The notes: generated by a model not told the origin, from the sequence alone. Counted from the stretch's first letter, positions 55,098 to 64,000 are shown. The stretch: DNA of 64,000 nucleotides from Dolichospermum sp. LEGE 00240 (GCF_015207875.1 NZ_JADEVZ010000010.1:35170-99169), one strand, 5' to 3'. Numbers and translations are program-made.

Positions 55098-56507
55098 ATG
55101 AAGATTGTAGATAATATACCTCAGATTCCTGATGATTTCATTATAAAAGTGGCTAACAAACACAATGTTAGCAAAACCGAGCTAGAGGCATTACTTTTAG
55201 CATTAAAAAATTACCCTGGTGCAGAAATTGCCCAGAAACTCAATATTTCTCAACCGGCGGTGAGAAAAAGATTAGGAGAAAGTTATCGTAAATTAGGTAT
55301 AGAAGGGAGTGGTAATAAAAAAATTTATAACTTGAAACAGAAATTGTTTACTCAGTATCAAAGTACTCAAGAAAATGTCCTTACCTCAACAGAAGATTGG
55401 GGTGAAGCCGTTGATGTAGAAGGTTTTCGGGGTCGAAATGAAGAAATTTTAGAGTTAGAAGAATGGATAGTTGGTAATGATACCATGCGGTGTCGTTTAG
55501 TGGCAGTGCTAGGAATGGGTGGAATTGGTAAGACTGTGATAGCAGCTAAAGTTGCCAAACAAGTTCAGCCAAATTTTGATTATTTGATTTGGCGATCGCT
55601 CCGCAATGCACCATCATTAGAAGAAATTCTAAGTCAACTTTTAGGATTTTTACCCTCTAATCATACTGAAAATTTCTTAGCAATTAGTGAAAACAATAAA
55701 ATACTTTTACTAATTGATATTTTAAGAAAACATAAATGCCTAATTATTTTAGATAATGTGGAATCGGTGCTACGTAGTAGTGAAGGCAAAACTCAGGGAT
55801 GGGCTGGTGAATATGAACCAGGGTATGAAAACTATGGCTACTTTTTTAAAAAGATAGCAGAAGCATCACATGATAGTTGTTTATTAATCACTAGTCGTGA
55901 AAAGCCAAAAGAAGTAGCTGCACTAGAAGGTAAAAATCTGCCTGTAAAAGTGTTACAGTTAAATAGTCTCAAATTAGCAGAAGCCAGAGAAATTTTGCTA
56001 GATAAAGGTTGCACTTGTGATGATGAACAACTACAAGAATTAGTCAACAGATATTCTGGTAATCCTTTAGCTTTAAAAATAGTTGCCACTACAGTTTATG
56101 ATTTATTCAGCAATAACATTGCGGAATTCCTAAAAGAAATGAAGGAAGCAAGTGCTGCCTATGGAGATATTCGCACGCTTTTAGATACACAGTTTAACCG
56201 TCTATCAGAATTAGAACAACACGTAATGTATCGTCTAGCATTACGTCGTGAATATATCTCATTGACAGACATAAAAAGCGATGTAAAAAATAATGTAAAA
56301 ACACCAGATGCAGAATCTAAAATACTAGAAATTATTGAATCATTGTTACGGCGATCGCTAATTGAAAAAGAAACAAATAGTAGCAGATTTGGGCAGCAGT
56401 CTGTGGTGATGGAATATATTAATGACCGCTACATTGAACAGGCAACTTATGACATTTCTGACATTAATGAAAAAAAAAACTGGAGTTTATTAATGCCCAC
56501 CCCTTAA
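55098..56507 (+). CDS. HTH-NB-ARC half of a split STAND-WD40 protein
   Basis: 469 codons. An N-terminal LuxR-like helix-turn-helix (residues 25-68, GAEIAQKLNISQPAVRKRLG) is followed by an NB-ARC ATPase with Walker A GMGGIGKT (139-146), WRSLRNAPS, Walker B LIILDNVES, ITSREKPKE and GNPLALKIVA, and then a winged-helix region (IESLLRRSLIEKE). The frame ends at 56507 soon after a run of ten A residues (56470-56479). Read in the -1 frame from 56480 the sequence continues without a stop as LEFINAHPLIQARS and joins the WD40 frame. The joined protein is about 1213 residues and matches the layout of the 1169-residue paralogue at 42188-45697. Confidence 0.85.
   Translation: MKIVDNIPQIPDDFIIKVANKHNVSKTELEALLLALKNYPGAEIAQKLNISQPAVRKRLGESYRKLGIEGSGNKKIYNLKQKLFTQYQSTQENVLTSTEDWGEAVDVEGFRGRNEEILELEEWIVGNDTMRCRLVAVLGMGGIGKTVIAAKVAKQVQPNFDYLIWRSLRNAPSLEEILSQLLGFLPSNHTENFLAISENNKILLLIDILRKHKCLIILDNVESVLRSSEGKTQGWAGEYEPGYENYGYFFKKIAEASHDSCLLITSREKPKEVAALEGKNLPVKVLQLNSLKLAEAREILLDKGCTCDDEQLQELVNRYSGNPLALKIVATTVYDLFSNNIAEFLKEMKEASAAYGDIRTLLDTQFNRLSELEQHVMYRLALRREYISLTDIKSDVKNNVKTPDAESKILEIIESLLRRSLIEKETNSSRFGQQSVVMEYINDRYIEQATYDISDINEKKNWSLLMPTP
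56470..56479 (+). other. A10 slippery run at the frame junction
   Basis: Ten consecutive A residues after GAT/ATTAATG context. One extra A (or one -1 slip) here fuses the NB-ARC and WD40 frames. It could be a natural transcriptional slippage or ribosomal frameshift site, a one-base deletion in a homopolymer, or a sequencing error. The sequence alone cannot separate these. Confidence 0.7.
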
Positions 56508-56629
56508 TCCAGGCAAGATCACTTGATTATATCCGGCAAATACAAGAACGACTGATACTAGAACCAGTTAAGCAAAGACTTATTAAAGCTTTTGGTACAG
56601 CCACACAACTAGAATCTCATTTACGGCAA

Positions 56630-58738
56630 TTGATCAGGAATTTACAGCGGAAATCACCGCCAACTCAAGGTTATGCAGTTGGCAACTTAATTAATCTACT
56701 ACGACAACTTCAGATATATAAATCCCAAAGTAATTCCCAAATTGATTTAAGTGGACGCGATTTTTCCGGTTTGACCATCTGGCAAGCTTATCTCAAAGAT
56801 GTGGACTTAAAAAACACCAGCTTTGCCAATGCTGATTTAACTGGTTCTGTATTCAAGGAAACAATGTCTAGTATTGTTTCTGTGAAATTTAGTCCTGATG
56901 GTAAAAAATTTGCTACAGGTTTAATGAGTGGAGAAATCAGATTATGGCGTACTTCTGATACTAAACAACTTCGCATTTATAAAGATCATACTACTTGGGT
57001 TTGGACGTTAGCCTTTAGTCCAGATAATAAAACCATCGCTAGTGGTAGTGCGGACCATACCATTAAACTCTGGAATGTAGAAACAGGTAAATGTCTAAAT
57101 ACCCTGAAAGAACATACCAATAAAGTTTATTCAGTAGCATTTAATCCCGATGGTTCTCTTTTAGCTAGTGCTGGTGAAGACAAAACTATTAAACTTTGGA
57201 ATGTAGAAACAGGAGTTTGTCAGCAAACACTATCTGATCATAATGGCTTGGTGTTGTCTGTCACTTTTCAAGCATCTACAACTTGTAACATTACTCCTTT
57301 ACTGGCCAGTGGCAGTGCTGACAGCACAATTAAGCTGTGGGATATTAATACAGGTAAATGCCTAAAAACGTTAAATGATCATAATAGCGATGTTCACTCT
57401 GTAGCTTTTAGTCCTGATGGACAAACATTAGCTAGTGGTAGTGCCGACCAAACCCTGAGACTGTGGGATGTAACTACAGGTCAATGTAGACAAACATTAG
57501 AGGGACATAGTAAAAAAGTTTATTCTGTCAGATTCAGTCCTAATGGACAGATCTTAGCTAGTTCCGGTGAAGACAGAACCATTAAACTCTGGGATATGCC
57601 ACAGGGGGAATGCCTCAAAACCTTACAAGGTCATTCTAGCCAAGTGTGGGCGATCGCCTTTAGTCCTGATGGTGACACTTTAATCAGTTGTAGTGATGAC
57701 CAAACAGCTAGGTTATGGAACGTAAAAACAGGTGGTTGTTTGAATACCTTACAAGGGTATACCCGTGATGTATATTCAGTAGTATTTAGTCCCAATAGTC
57801 AGATTTTGGCTAGTGGACGGGATGACTCTAACATTGGCTTATGGAATTTACAAACCCAAAAATGCCACATTTTGAGGGAACATCAAGGACGAATTCGCTC
57901 AGTCGCTTTTCATCCCCAAGGACAAATACTGGCAAGTGGTAGTGCTGACAATACCATCAAACTTTGGGATATCGCAAATATTGATCAAAGCCAATGTATT
58001 CAAACTCTCAGAGGACACGATAACTGGGTGTGGACAGTTGCATTTAGTCCCGATGGAAAAACTCTAGTCAGTAGTAGCGAAGACCACAGTATTCGCATCT
58101 GGGACACATTTAGCGGTGAATGTCTCAAAAAAATTGATGCCCATAGTAATTGGGTGTGGACAGTAGCATTTCATCCCCAAGGACAAATACTGGCAAGTGG
58201 TAGTGCTGACAATACCATCAAACTTTGGGATGTCACAACTGGAGAATGTTTGCAAACTTTTACAGACCATCAAGACATGATTTGGTCACTAGCATTTAGT
58301 CCCAATGGGGAGTTTTTAGCCAGTGGTAGCGAAGACCAAACCGTGAAATTGTGGGATCTTCATACAAATAAATGTACTCAAACATTAGAGCATGATAAAC
58401 AAGTCTACTCAGTGGCATTTAGTCCCAATGGGCAGACTCTAGCCAGTGCTGGCGCTAATACTACAGTGATACTATGGCAAGTTAGTACAGGTAATTGTGT
58501 AGAAGTTCTCACACTAGGACATACAGAAGCGATTCGTTCTCTAGCTTTTAGTGCTGATGGTAATTTATTAGCTAGTGGTAGCGAAGATGAGAATATTCAG
58601 TTGTGGGATATGCAAACTTGTAGTAGATTGCAATCTCTTAAATCTGAACGTTTGTATGCAGGTATGAATATTAACCATACTACAGGCTTGACCGATGCAG
58701 AAAAAGCTTCTTTAAAAATGTTGGGTGCTATTGATTAA
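56630..58738 (+). CDS. 14x WD40 half of the split STAND protein
   Basis: 702 codons from the first possible start (TTG at 56630), although the frame is open back to 56480 and the true product is probably a fusion with the preceding NB-ARC part. After a short pentapeptide-like stretch (LSGRDFSGLTIWQAYLKDVD), 14 WD40 repeats follow, most of the form VAFSPDGxxLASGSxDxTIKLWD, enough for two seven-bladed propellers. The last 30 residues carry RLYAGMNINHTTGLTDAEKA, the same conserved tail as the first paralogue. Repeats 9 and 11 share 63 identical bases (57908-57970 and 58169-58231), a sign of recent duplication or gene conversion. Confidence 0.85.
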   Translation: MIRNLQRKSPPTQGYAVGNLINLLRQLQIYKSQSNSQIDLSGRDFSGLTIWQAYLKDVDLKNTSFANADLTGSVFKETMSSIVSVKFSPDGKKFATGLMSGEIRLWRTSDTKQLRIYKDHTTWVWTLAFSPDNKTIASGSADHTIKLWNVETGKCLNTLKEHTNKVYSVAFNPDGSLLASAGEDKTIKLWNVETGVCQQTLSDHNGLVLSVTFQASTTCNITPLLASGSADSTIKLWDINTGKCLKTLNDHNSDVHSVAFSPDGQTLASGSADQTLRLWDVTTGQCRQTLEGHSKKVYSVRFSPNGQILASSGEDRTIKLWDMPQGECLKTLQGHSSQVWAIAFSPDGDTLISCSDDQTARLWNVKTGGCLNTLQGYTRDVYSVVFSPNSQILASGRDDSNIGLWNLQTQKCHILREHQGRIRSVAFHPQGQILASGSADNTIKLWDIANIDQSQCIQTLRGHDNWVWTVAFSPDGKTLVSSSEDHSIRIWDTFSGECLKKIDAHSNWVWTVAFHPQGQILASGSADNTIKLWDVTTGECLQTFTDHQDMIWSLAFSPNGEFLASGSEDQTVKLWDLHTNKCTQTLEHDKQVYSVAFSPNGQTLASAGANTTVILWQVSTGNCVEVLTLGHTEAIRSLAFSADGNLLASGSEDENIQLWDMQTCSRLQSLKSERLYAGMNINHTTGLTDAEKASLKMLGAID

Positions 58739-58946
58739 AGTCTGAGTTTTCAGACAGTCGGTTTTTCAAGAATTGATACATTCATAATCAAATTTGGTTT
58801 CTGAAATCATTCTGAGGATATAGGACTAAATCTCCACTAATTCATTCTAACTCCTGGCTACTATTTCTTCAAAAATAGGCATTTTGGCATCAAATATATC
58901 AATGAATATGCTAGGTTTTAAAATGAGTTATGATCAATAAACGAAA

Positions 58947-60590
58947 GTGAAAATTGTACTGATTGGCGAATTTATTAAACACAGAAGTTTCAACGGAGCT
59001 AATAAAGCCTTACCTGTTTTAGCTTCCAGTTTATTTAATGCTGGATTTAGTCAAGTTTTACAACTAGATTTAGAACGTCCTGATTTGACTATTGATGATG
59101 TTTTAAATGAAGTTAAAAATGCTGATTTAATTATCTTTGCTGGTTGTCTAACAACCCAATGGGCAGAAATTGATGATCATAGTAGAAAAATTTTTAGAGA
59201 GCTTCAGAAATATCAACGGGAAACAGTACCAATTTTAGTTGGTGGTTATGCAACTAAAAGTGTTGAAGATATTGCCCGTATTACACCTTGGATTACAGCC
59301 TTTTGTGATGGTGAGGGAGAAGAATCAATTATAGAAATTGCTCATGCAGTAGCCAGAGGTACTTTCTATGAAGATATGAAAAATCTACCAGGATTATGTT
59401 TTATGAATCAAGATGGTAAATTTTACCGCGTTACACCTAATTCTTTTTATAATACAAGTATTGTTTTTCATCGTGCTATTACAACAAGAGTTAACAAGTT
59501 TGATGATATTGACCAAAATTTTGGTTTAATTCACATACCACAAGTCCATGATATGGATATTTTTAAATCTCTAGCTGGAAGACAATTAAAAACAGCCCAA
59601 ATCTTTACTCAGCGAGGATGCCCTTGGGGATGTCATTTCTGCAATAAAAGTAATGAAAGTAATCATGTTGTGAGATTAAGTGCGGAATCTTTGCGTAGAC
59701 AATTACGGCAATTAAAACAACATGGTTATGAAGCAGTTTATCTCGATGTTGATACTTTTACAGTTCATGACCAGGATGCCAAAAGAGAAGCAGAGATTCT
59801 TAAAGAAGAGGGATTTGCTTGGGGTTCAAATACTAGAATTGATAAAATTAACTATGATCAAATGCGTTATTTAGTAGAAAACAACTGTGTATATATGTTT
59901 TTCGGAGTTGAACATACATTACCAGAAGTATCATTAGCTAGTCACAAGTTTAATGGGTCTATTGCTAGTCAAATTAAGCAAGCTTTTGATTATCAAACTA
60001 AGGTTATCAGAGTTTTTGAAGATATGAATAAAGCTGGATTACCCAGTAGTTATTTTTTGATTTTAGGATTACCAAAAGCTAAATTAAACGCTAGTAAAAC
60101 TGATATTATTGATTATGAGCCAACAACTTTGGCTGATGATATGGAAGCAATTCGTTTTGGTATTGAAAATTGTCATCCAGATTTTTTAAATTTCAATGTG
60201 CTGCGATTTATGCCTGGGAGTGTAGCTGCTGATACGATTGGCAATTGCAACTATTCCTGTGTACGCCCGTCAAAAAAACAGCCAATTACTGCCGGGTATT
60301 TTCTACCACGAACCGTCCAGCATTATGGCTATCCCCTATCCCAAGAACATGGTGTTTACCGATTGTGTGAATCAGTTAGTAGATATCAACCTATTTCAAC
60401 TGCCCTGAATCCTCAACGGGTTTATGATACTATCTACTATGCTATGCAGTTGATTAATAATAAGATTGATGCAGGTGGTAAAGCTACAAAGTTGTTTATT
60501 GATAGAGACTTACTAGCTTTAGGTTTAGTCAGTCAGGATGAACAGGGAAAATATGCGATCGCTCCTTTAGAATATTTTGCTAACATATGA
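58947..60590 (+). CDS. B12-binding-domain radical SAM protein
   Basis: 547 residues. The N-terminal third resembles a cobalamin-binding Rossmann domain (VLIGEFIKHRSFNGANKALP, VPILVGGYATKSVEDIARI). The radical SAM cluster motif is C225-x3-C229-x2-C232 in QRGCPWGCHFCNKS. Downstream radical SAM strands include EAVYLDVDTFTVHDQDAKRE and MYFFGVEHT-like YMFFGVEHTLPE. It could methylate or rearrange an unknown substrate. The start is GTG at 58947. It converges on a ketosynthase gene (5-bp gap), which does not prove a joint pathway. Confidence 0.85.
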   Translation: MKIVLIGEFIKHRSFNGANKALPVLASSLFNAGFSQVLQLDLERPDLTIDDVLNEVKNADLIIFAGCLTTQWAEIDDHSRKIFRELQKYQRETVPILVGGYATKSVEDIARITPWITAFCDGEGEESIIEIAHAVARGTFYEDMKNLPGLCFMNQDGKFYRVTPNSFYNTSIVFHRAITTRVNKFDDIDQNFGLIHIPQVHDMDIFKSLAGRQLKTAQIFTQRGCPWGCHFCNKSNESNHVVRLSAESLRRQLRQLKQHGYEAVYLDVDTFTVHDQDAKREAEILKEEGFAWGSNTRIDKINYDQMRYLVENNCVYMFFGVEHTLPEVSLASHKFNGSIASQIKQAFDYQTKVIRVFEDMNKAGLPSSYFLILGLPKAKLNASKTDIIDYEPTTLADDMEAIRFGIENCHPDFLNFNVLRFMPGSVAADTIGNCNYSCVRPSKKQPITAGYFLPRTVQHYGYPLSQEHGVYRLCESVSRYQPISTALNPQRVYDTIYYAMQLINNKIDAGGKATKLFIDRDLLALGLVSQDEQGKYAIAPLEYFANI

Positions 60591-60595
60591 TTTTT

Positions 60596-61738
60596 TTAAT
60601 TGGCAGTCCCTAAAGCTATCACAGCATTTTGTCCACCGAAACCAAAGCTAAAACATAGGACTTGCTGAATTTTACTTTCCTGTGCTGAGGTGATGAAGTT
60701 TAAATTAAATTCTGATTGCCGAAGTCCTACAGAGGGGGGTAAAATTTGCTGTTGCAATGCCATGAGTGAAAAGGCTACACCTAAAGCTCCTGATGCTCCT
60801 AATGTATGCCCTGTGCTACCCTTGGTGGAACTAATCGCTAATTTTGGTGAAAATAAGTGTTGAATAATTTTACTTTCTATCCGGTCATTTAACTGGGTGG
60901 CTGTACCATGAGTGTGAATATAGTCTATGTCTGTGGGTGAAATATGACTACGTTCTAAACATTGCTTAATGGCTATGATGGCACTTTTACCTAATGGTTC
61001 TGGTGAGTTTCCATGATATGCGTCTGCTGTCAAGCCAAAACCTAATATTTCTCCATAAATTTTAGCTTGTCGTTGGGCTGCTAACTCCGCAGATTCAAGA
61101 ATCAAAATAGCACCACCTTCACCTAGTACCAAGCCTTCTCGCTGTAAGTCAAAGGGATAAGCACCTGTTTTGGCTAAAGCCCCCATTTGCCTAAATCCGG
61201 CAATTGTTAGGGGGGTTATGGGTGCTTCTATTGCCCCTGTAATTACTCGTTGGTATTGCCCGGTTTTAATTAACATTGTAGCCTGAGCGATCGCCCAAAT
61301 TCCCGTTGCACAAGCAGCCATTGGTGCTAAAACCGCTGCTGTTGAGCCTATTTTCCGGGCTACAGCAATTCCATTCATTTGTGGTAGAGTATCTAACCAA
61401 TTGTCTAAGTTTGATTCTGCCTCTTGCTGATCCATCTGTCGTGCCATTATCTCCCAAGATGCTTGATAACTCCGACTAGAACCGATGACTACAGCACAAT
61501 CAAACAAAGGTGCTACCAATTCGGCATCTTGTAGGGCTGAATTAACAACTATTTCCGCGAGTGTATTTAATAAAGAGGGTTTTTCAGCAATTAATCCCAG
61601 GGGAACTATTCCCAATTCTGGAAATATTTGATGTAATTTAATTCCCGTTTTTCCTAATAATAGATTTTGCCAACTATCTTCTAAGCTTTCACCTAAAGCA
61701 GAAACTAGACCAATCCCAGTCACAACAACTTTAACCAA
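60596..61738 (-). CDS. beta-ketoacyl-ACP synthase, FabF-like
   Basis: 380-residue KAS II-type condensing enzyme. The catalytic triad is intact: C143 in AACATGIWAI, H277 in IHTHGTATQLND and H311 in KGSTGHTLGASGALG. The glycine-rich end CFSFGFGGQNAV is typical. It is shorter than canonical FabF (about 410) and diverges in the N-terminal half, so it is probably a second, specialised ketosynthase rather than the housekeeping copy. No acyl carrier protein or other fatty-acid or polyketide genes are adjacent. Confidence 0.88.
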   Translation of the reverse strand: MVKVVVTGIGLVSALGESLEDSWQNLLLGKTGIKLHQIFPELGIVPLGLIAEKPSLLNTLAEIVVNSALQDAELVAPLFDCAVVIGSSRSYQASWEIMARQMDQQEAESNLDNWLDTLPQMNGIAVARKIGSTAAVLAPMAACATGIWAIAQATMLIKTGQYQRVITGAIEAPITPLTIAGFRQMGALAKTGAYPFDLQREGLVLGEGGAILILESAELAAQRQAKIYGEILGFGLTADAYHGNSPEPLGKSAIIAIKQCLERSHISPTDIDYIHTHGTATQLNDRIESKIIQHLFSPKLAISSTKGSTGHTLGASGALGVAFSLMALQQQILPPSVGLRQSEFNLNFITSAQESKIQQVLCFSFGFGGQNAVIALGTAN

Positions 61739-61777
61739 TTTTAGATTTTATATAATAACTGAGGAGTCAGGAGGTAG

Positions 61778-61796
61778 GGGCGCAGGGCCTGCGCCC
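61778..61796. repeat. GGGCGCAGG palindrome
   Basis: GGGCGCAGG G CCTGCGCCC, 9-bp arms, followed by GGAGTCAGAAGTCAG tandem units to about 61830. Same family as 23749-23767 and 63505-63523. It lies between two minus-strand genes and may act as a terminator for the upstream one. Confidence 0.7.
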
Positions 61797-61863
61797 TTTC
61801 TCAGGAGTCAGAAGTCAGAAGTCAGAATACTTATAAAATCACAAATCAACAACTGACAACTAA

Positions 61864-62646
61864 CTACTGAGGAATTTTCAGATTTTCTGCACCTTTCGTG
61901 ACTTTAGCAGACTCAATGCGATCGCCTTGCTGGATTTTGTTAACTACCTCAAAACCTTTGGTAACATTACCAAACACGGCATAGTTACCATCCAAGAACG
62001 ATAAATCTGCTAAAGCAAAGTAAAATTGAGAAGAAGCAGAATCCGGGGATTGTGATCTAGCCATAGCGATCGCTCCTTGCTTGTGCTGTAACACAGGCTT
62101 CTCAGTAATAGTCTGACTGTAAATAGGATCTTTTGCGCCTTTTGGTTTAATTTCTAAGGGTATCCGTCGCTCAGTCTTAGTTTGAGGATCAATATAACCA
62201 CCGGTTCCCAATCTACTTTCGGGAAATTTGGGGTCTTTACCTTGTGGATCTCCACCTTGAACTACAAAAGGCTGAGGTTCGCGCACAACACGATGGAATA
62301 CTAAACCGTCATAAACACCTTTTTGGACCAAATCCACAAAATTACCGCCAGTAATTGGTGCATTTGTCCCATCTATTTCCATCTCAATTTCTGTGGGATT
62401 AACTACTTCTCCACGCTTCACCGTCATCACCACCGTAGCCTTACCTTCAAGACGTGGCAACCCTTTGATTCCAGGAACACTCTCGCTAATAGTTTCTGAT
62501 ACTGTTTTTGCACTAGTAGTCGTGTCTAAGGTAGCTGTTGCAGTTGGGGATGCACTAGACGATGTTGTATTACCCGCACATCCTCCCAAAGTTAAAGCGC
62601 CAATCATCAATAGAACTACAAAAAATTGTGGAAATTTAAACCGCAT
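61864..62646 (-). CDS. lipoprotein peptidyl-prolyl cis-trans isomerase (cyclophilin)
   Basis: About 260 residues. The lipoprotein signal has the lipobox LGGC ([16 protein letters not shown]), so the mature protein is anchored by the lipidated Cys on the outer face of a membrane. A Ser/Thr linker leads to a cyclophilin domain: [51 protein letters not shown] and [14 protein letters not shown]. It catalyses proline isomerisation in exported proteins. The ATG at 62646 (MRFKFPQ) starts the signal directly; five codons upstream there is another ATG. Confidence 0.88.
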   Translation of the reverse strand: MRFKFPQFFVVLLMIGALTLGGCAGNTTSSSASPTATATLDTTTSAKTVSETISESVPGIKGLPRLEGKATVVMTVKRGEVVNPTEIEMEIDGTNAPITGGNFVDLVQKGVYDGLVFHRVVREPQPFVVQGGDPQGKDPKFPESRLGTGGYIDPQTKTERRIPLEIKPKGAKDPIYSQTITEKPVLQHKQGAIAMARSQSPDSASSQFYFALADLSFLDGNYAVFGNVTKGFEVVNKIQQGDRIESAKVTKGAENLKIPQ

Positions 62647-62734
62647 TGTTAGTAACTGCATTAATCAAAATATCTTAATTTGTTCTTGCCCATTCCTGAA
62701 GTTTGGATTTTAAATTGTGAAAATAACTTGACCT

Positions 62735-62769
62735 CAGATCCCCGAATTCTCTAAGAATCCGGGGATCTG
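62735..62769. terminator. hairpin between ycf4 and the cyclophilin gene
   Basis: CAGATCCCCGAATTCT pairs with AGAATCCGGGGATCTG (one mismatch, 3-base loop). It lies past the ycf4 stop on the minus strand. The T-rich stretch that follows on that strand is short and interrupted, so I call a probable ycf4 terminator with moderate confidence. Confidence 0.5.
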
Positions 62770-62804
62770 ATTCTTATTGTTCACCAATCCAAAATCCAAA
62801 ACTC

Positions 62805-63374
62805 CTAGAGTCCTTCTAAAGATACTCCTAAAAAACGAGCTAATTCCGCACCTTGGGTTTCTAAATCTGCCAAAGATAAGGGTTGACCTACTCGTGTCAG
62901 GGGAATATCCCGTCTACCCTTAACCCGAAGATATAAAGCGCGTTGAGGATTCAGACCTTCCTTAATCACAATCTTGACAGATTGTACATCTGAAATCCTG
63001 CCGTCAATTTGGATTTGACGATTTTTCCCTGGAAACCCCCAGCGAAAGATTTTTAATGTCCCAGTTTCCCGATTGAACTCATTATAACCACCACCTAAAT
63101 CCCATAAAACTACAAGCCACAGATATGTAGCTAATAGCAAGCCAGCAGCACCATAGAGTCCCATCACTAATCCTTGAGGGACAAATATGAGTTGTGTTGC
63201 ATCAGTAACTATGAGTAAATTAACTTTGAGATAACTAGAAACACTAGCTAAGAAAAAACCACTGGCTCCCATAGTCACAATACTTGCCCACCAGTAGTTA
63301 CTAAACCGACGTGAACCAAGAACCTTTTGAGAGAGGAGGTTCTCGCTTTTATTAATTGTTGTTGATACGGTCAT
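62805..63374 (-). CDS. ycf4: photosystem I assembly protein Ycf4
   Basis: About 189-residue thylakoid membrane protein with two N-terminal helices (NYWWASIVTMGASGFFLASV and GLVMGLYGAAGLLLATYLWL) and a stromal or cytoplasmic domain that helps assemble photosystem I. Conserved segments include FVPQGLVMGLYG, WDLGGGYNEFNRETGTLKIF and RGWPGKNR-like RWGFPGKNRQIQI, and the C-terminal GAELARFLGVSLEGL. The ATG at 63374 with AAGG nine bases upstream is preferred over a GTG at 63410. It is divergent from psbD, the usual cyanobacterial arrangement. Confidence 0.92.
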   Translation of the reverse strand: MTVSTTINKSENLLSQKVLGSRRFSNYWWASIVTMGASGFFLASVSSYLKVNLLIVTDATQLIFVPQGLVMGLYGAAGLLLATYLWLVVLWDLGGGYNEFNRETGTLKIFRWGFPGKNRQIQIDGRISDVQSVKIVIKEGLNPQRALYLRVKGRRDIPLTRVGQPLSLADLETQGAELARFLGVSLEGL

Positions 63375-63410
63375 TAAACTACCTTGGACTATCTTTCTCA
63401 AGTCTGCCAC

Positions 63411-63873
63411 TGAAGCAGTCTGGATTGCAAGTTATCGAAGAGATGACAATGAATTTTATCCTCAACTTCAAGGATTCTAGGGCGCAGGCCATGGAGAGAA
63501 TTTAGGGCGCAGGCCCTGCGCCCCTACGAAGATTTATGAGAAAATCTGTGTCAAATTGTTAAAATTCTGATATTGATAGAAAATATTTAACTTCCTGTTC
63601 TATATCCAGCCCAAATTCTGACTAATGTGATAAGTTAAGAATCATTACGTTACCAAAACCTAGATTGCTGGTTAACGGTAGCCGATCATGTCATAATTTA
63701 TGAGAAATGATCACTTTGTCAAGCAATCAGTTCTCACAATCCTAGCGTCTGTAAAGCTGCTAGGATTGAAAGAAAACGTTGAATTCCTCACGGCAGATGA
63801 TATAAATCAGTAAACTCGCTGAAACACTGCTGAAAAAACGTGGCAATTTTAGTAAAAACGAGGATTTTAGTAA
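63411..63873. promoter_or_regulatory. ycf4-psbD divergent intergenic region
   Basis: About 460 bp holding both promoters. GAGGA at about 63859-63864 is a good psbD ribosome site ahead of the ATG at 63874. Within it, GGGCGCAGGCC repeats at 63480-63523 include the palindrome GGGCGCAGG C CCTGCGCCC (63505-63523). Light-responsive psbD promoters are known in cyanobacteria, but I cannot place -10/-35 boxes with confidence. Confidence 0.5.
63480..63523. repeat. GGGCGCAGG repeat and palindrome upstream of psbD
   Basis: A half-site GGGCGCAGGCCATGG is followed by GGGCGCAGG C CCTGCGCCC. This is the third member of the palindrome family in the window. Confidence 0.7.
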
Positions 63874-64000
63874 ATGACCATCGCAGTTGGACGCGCCCCC
63901 AGTAGAGGGTGGTTTGACGTATTAGACGACTGGCTAAAGCGCGATCGCTTCGTATTCGTAGGTTGGTCAGGAATATTATTATTCCCCTGTGCCTTCCTCG
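63874..64000 (+). CDS. psbD: photosystem II D2 protein, 5' end only
   Basis: The first 42 codons run off the window edge: [20 protein letters not shown] then [20 protein letters not shown]. This is the unmistakable start of PsbD, the D2 reaction-centre subunit of photosystem II. A HIP1 site (GCGATCGC) lies inside it. GAGGA about ten bases upstream supports the start. psbC, which normally overlaps its 3' end, is outside the window. Confidence 0.95.
   Translation, partial: MTIAVGRAPSRGWFDVLDDWLKRDRFVFVGWSGILLFPCAFL

Overview
The window comes from a filamentous, Nostocales-type cyanobacterium (Anabaena/Dolichospermum/Nostoc-like, about 38-40% G+C by eye). The evidence is an ndhA-I-G-E operon, ycf4 divergent from psbD, many HIP1 octamers (GCGATCGC), a cyanobacterial-type gshA, tandem heptamer (STRR) arrays such as TTCGTAA and TCAGTTG, and several families of roughly 100-bp inverted-repeat elements. 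The genus is inferred, not proven.

Layout. 0.3-11.9 kb is mostly housekeeping on the minus strand: tRNA-Met(CAT), a LysM/M23 cell-wall peptidase, trmL, gshA, the ndhAIGE operon with nadK attached (ending at a clear intrinsic terminator), citrate synthase and SixA. 11.9-14.2 kb is a translationally coupled three-gene minus-strand operon: a RusA-like resolvase, a nuclease/HEPN-like/RelE-like fusion and a Shedu (DUF4263)-like nuclease. This is the best candidate for an uncharacterised defence system. 14.5-22.0 kb has an ABC ATPase and a Pix/Hmp-type taxis module (CheW, GAF-containing MCP, hybrid CheA-REC). 22.0-26.6 kb has nested MITE-like elements, a Nudix hydrolase whose start lies inside an element, an alpha/beta hydrolase and a phnD-phnC-phnE transporter.

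27.8-41.5 kb is a single 4570-residue secreted-type protein with LamG, FG-GAP/VCBS, Calx-beta and RTX repeats, two solute-binding-protein-3-like domains near the C-terminus, and DUF4114-like ends. 42.2-58.7 kb is an accessory or conflict-rich segment. It holds two paralogous HTH-NB-ARC-14xWD40 STAND proteins (the second split by a -1 frameshift at an A10 run), a papain-like protease fused to a TerB-like domain, a decayed SF2 helicase/DUF1998 gene, an orphan MNT nucleotidyltransferase and a truncated VapC with its antitoxin between direct repeats. Among these sit a lumenal pentapeptide protein and gcvT-gcvH.

58.9-64 kb returns to core functions: a B12-binding radical SAM protein, a FabF-like ketosynthase, a lipoprotein cyclophilin, ycf4 and the 5' end of psbD at the window edge.

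All domain calls come from reading motifs by eye; no database search was run.
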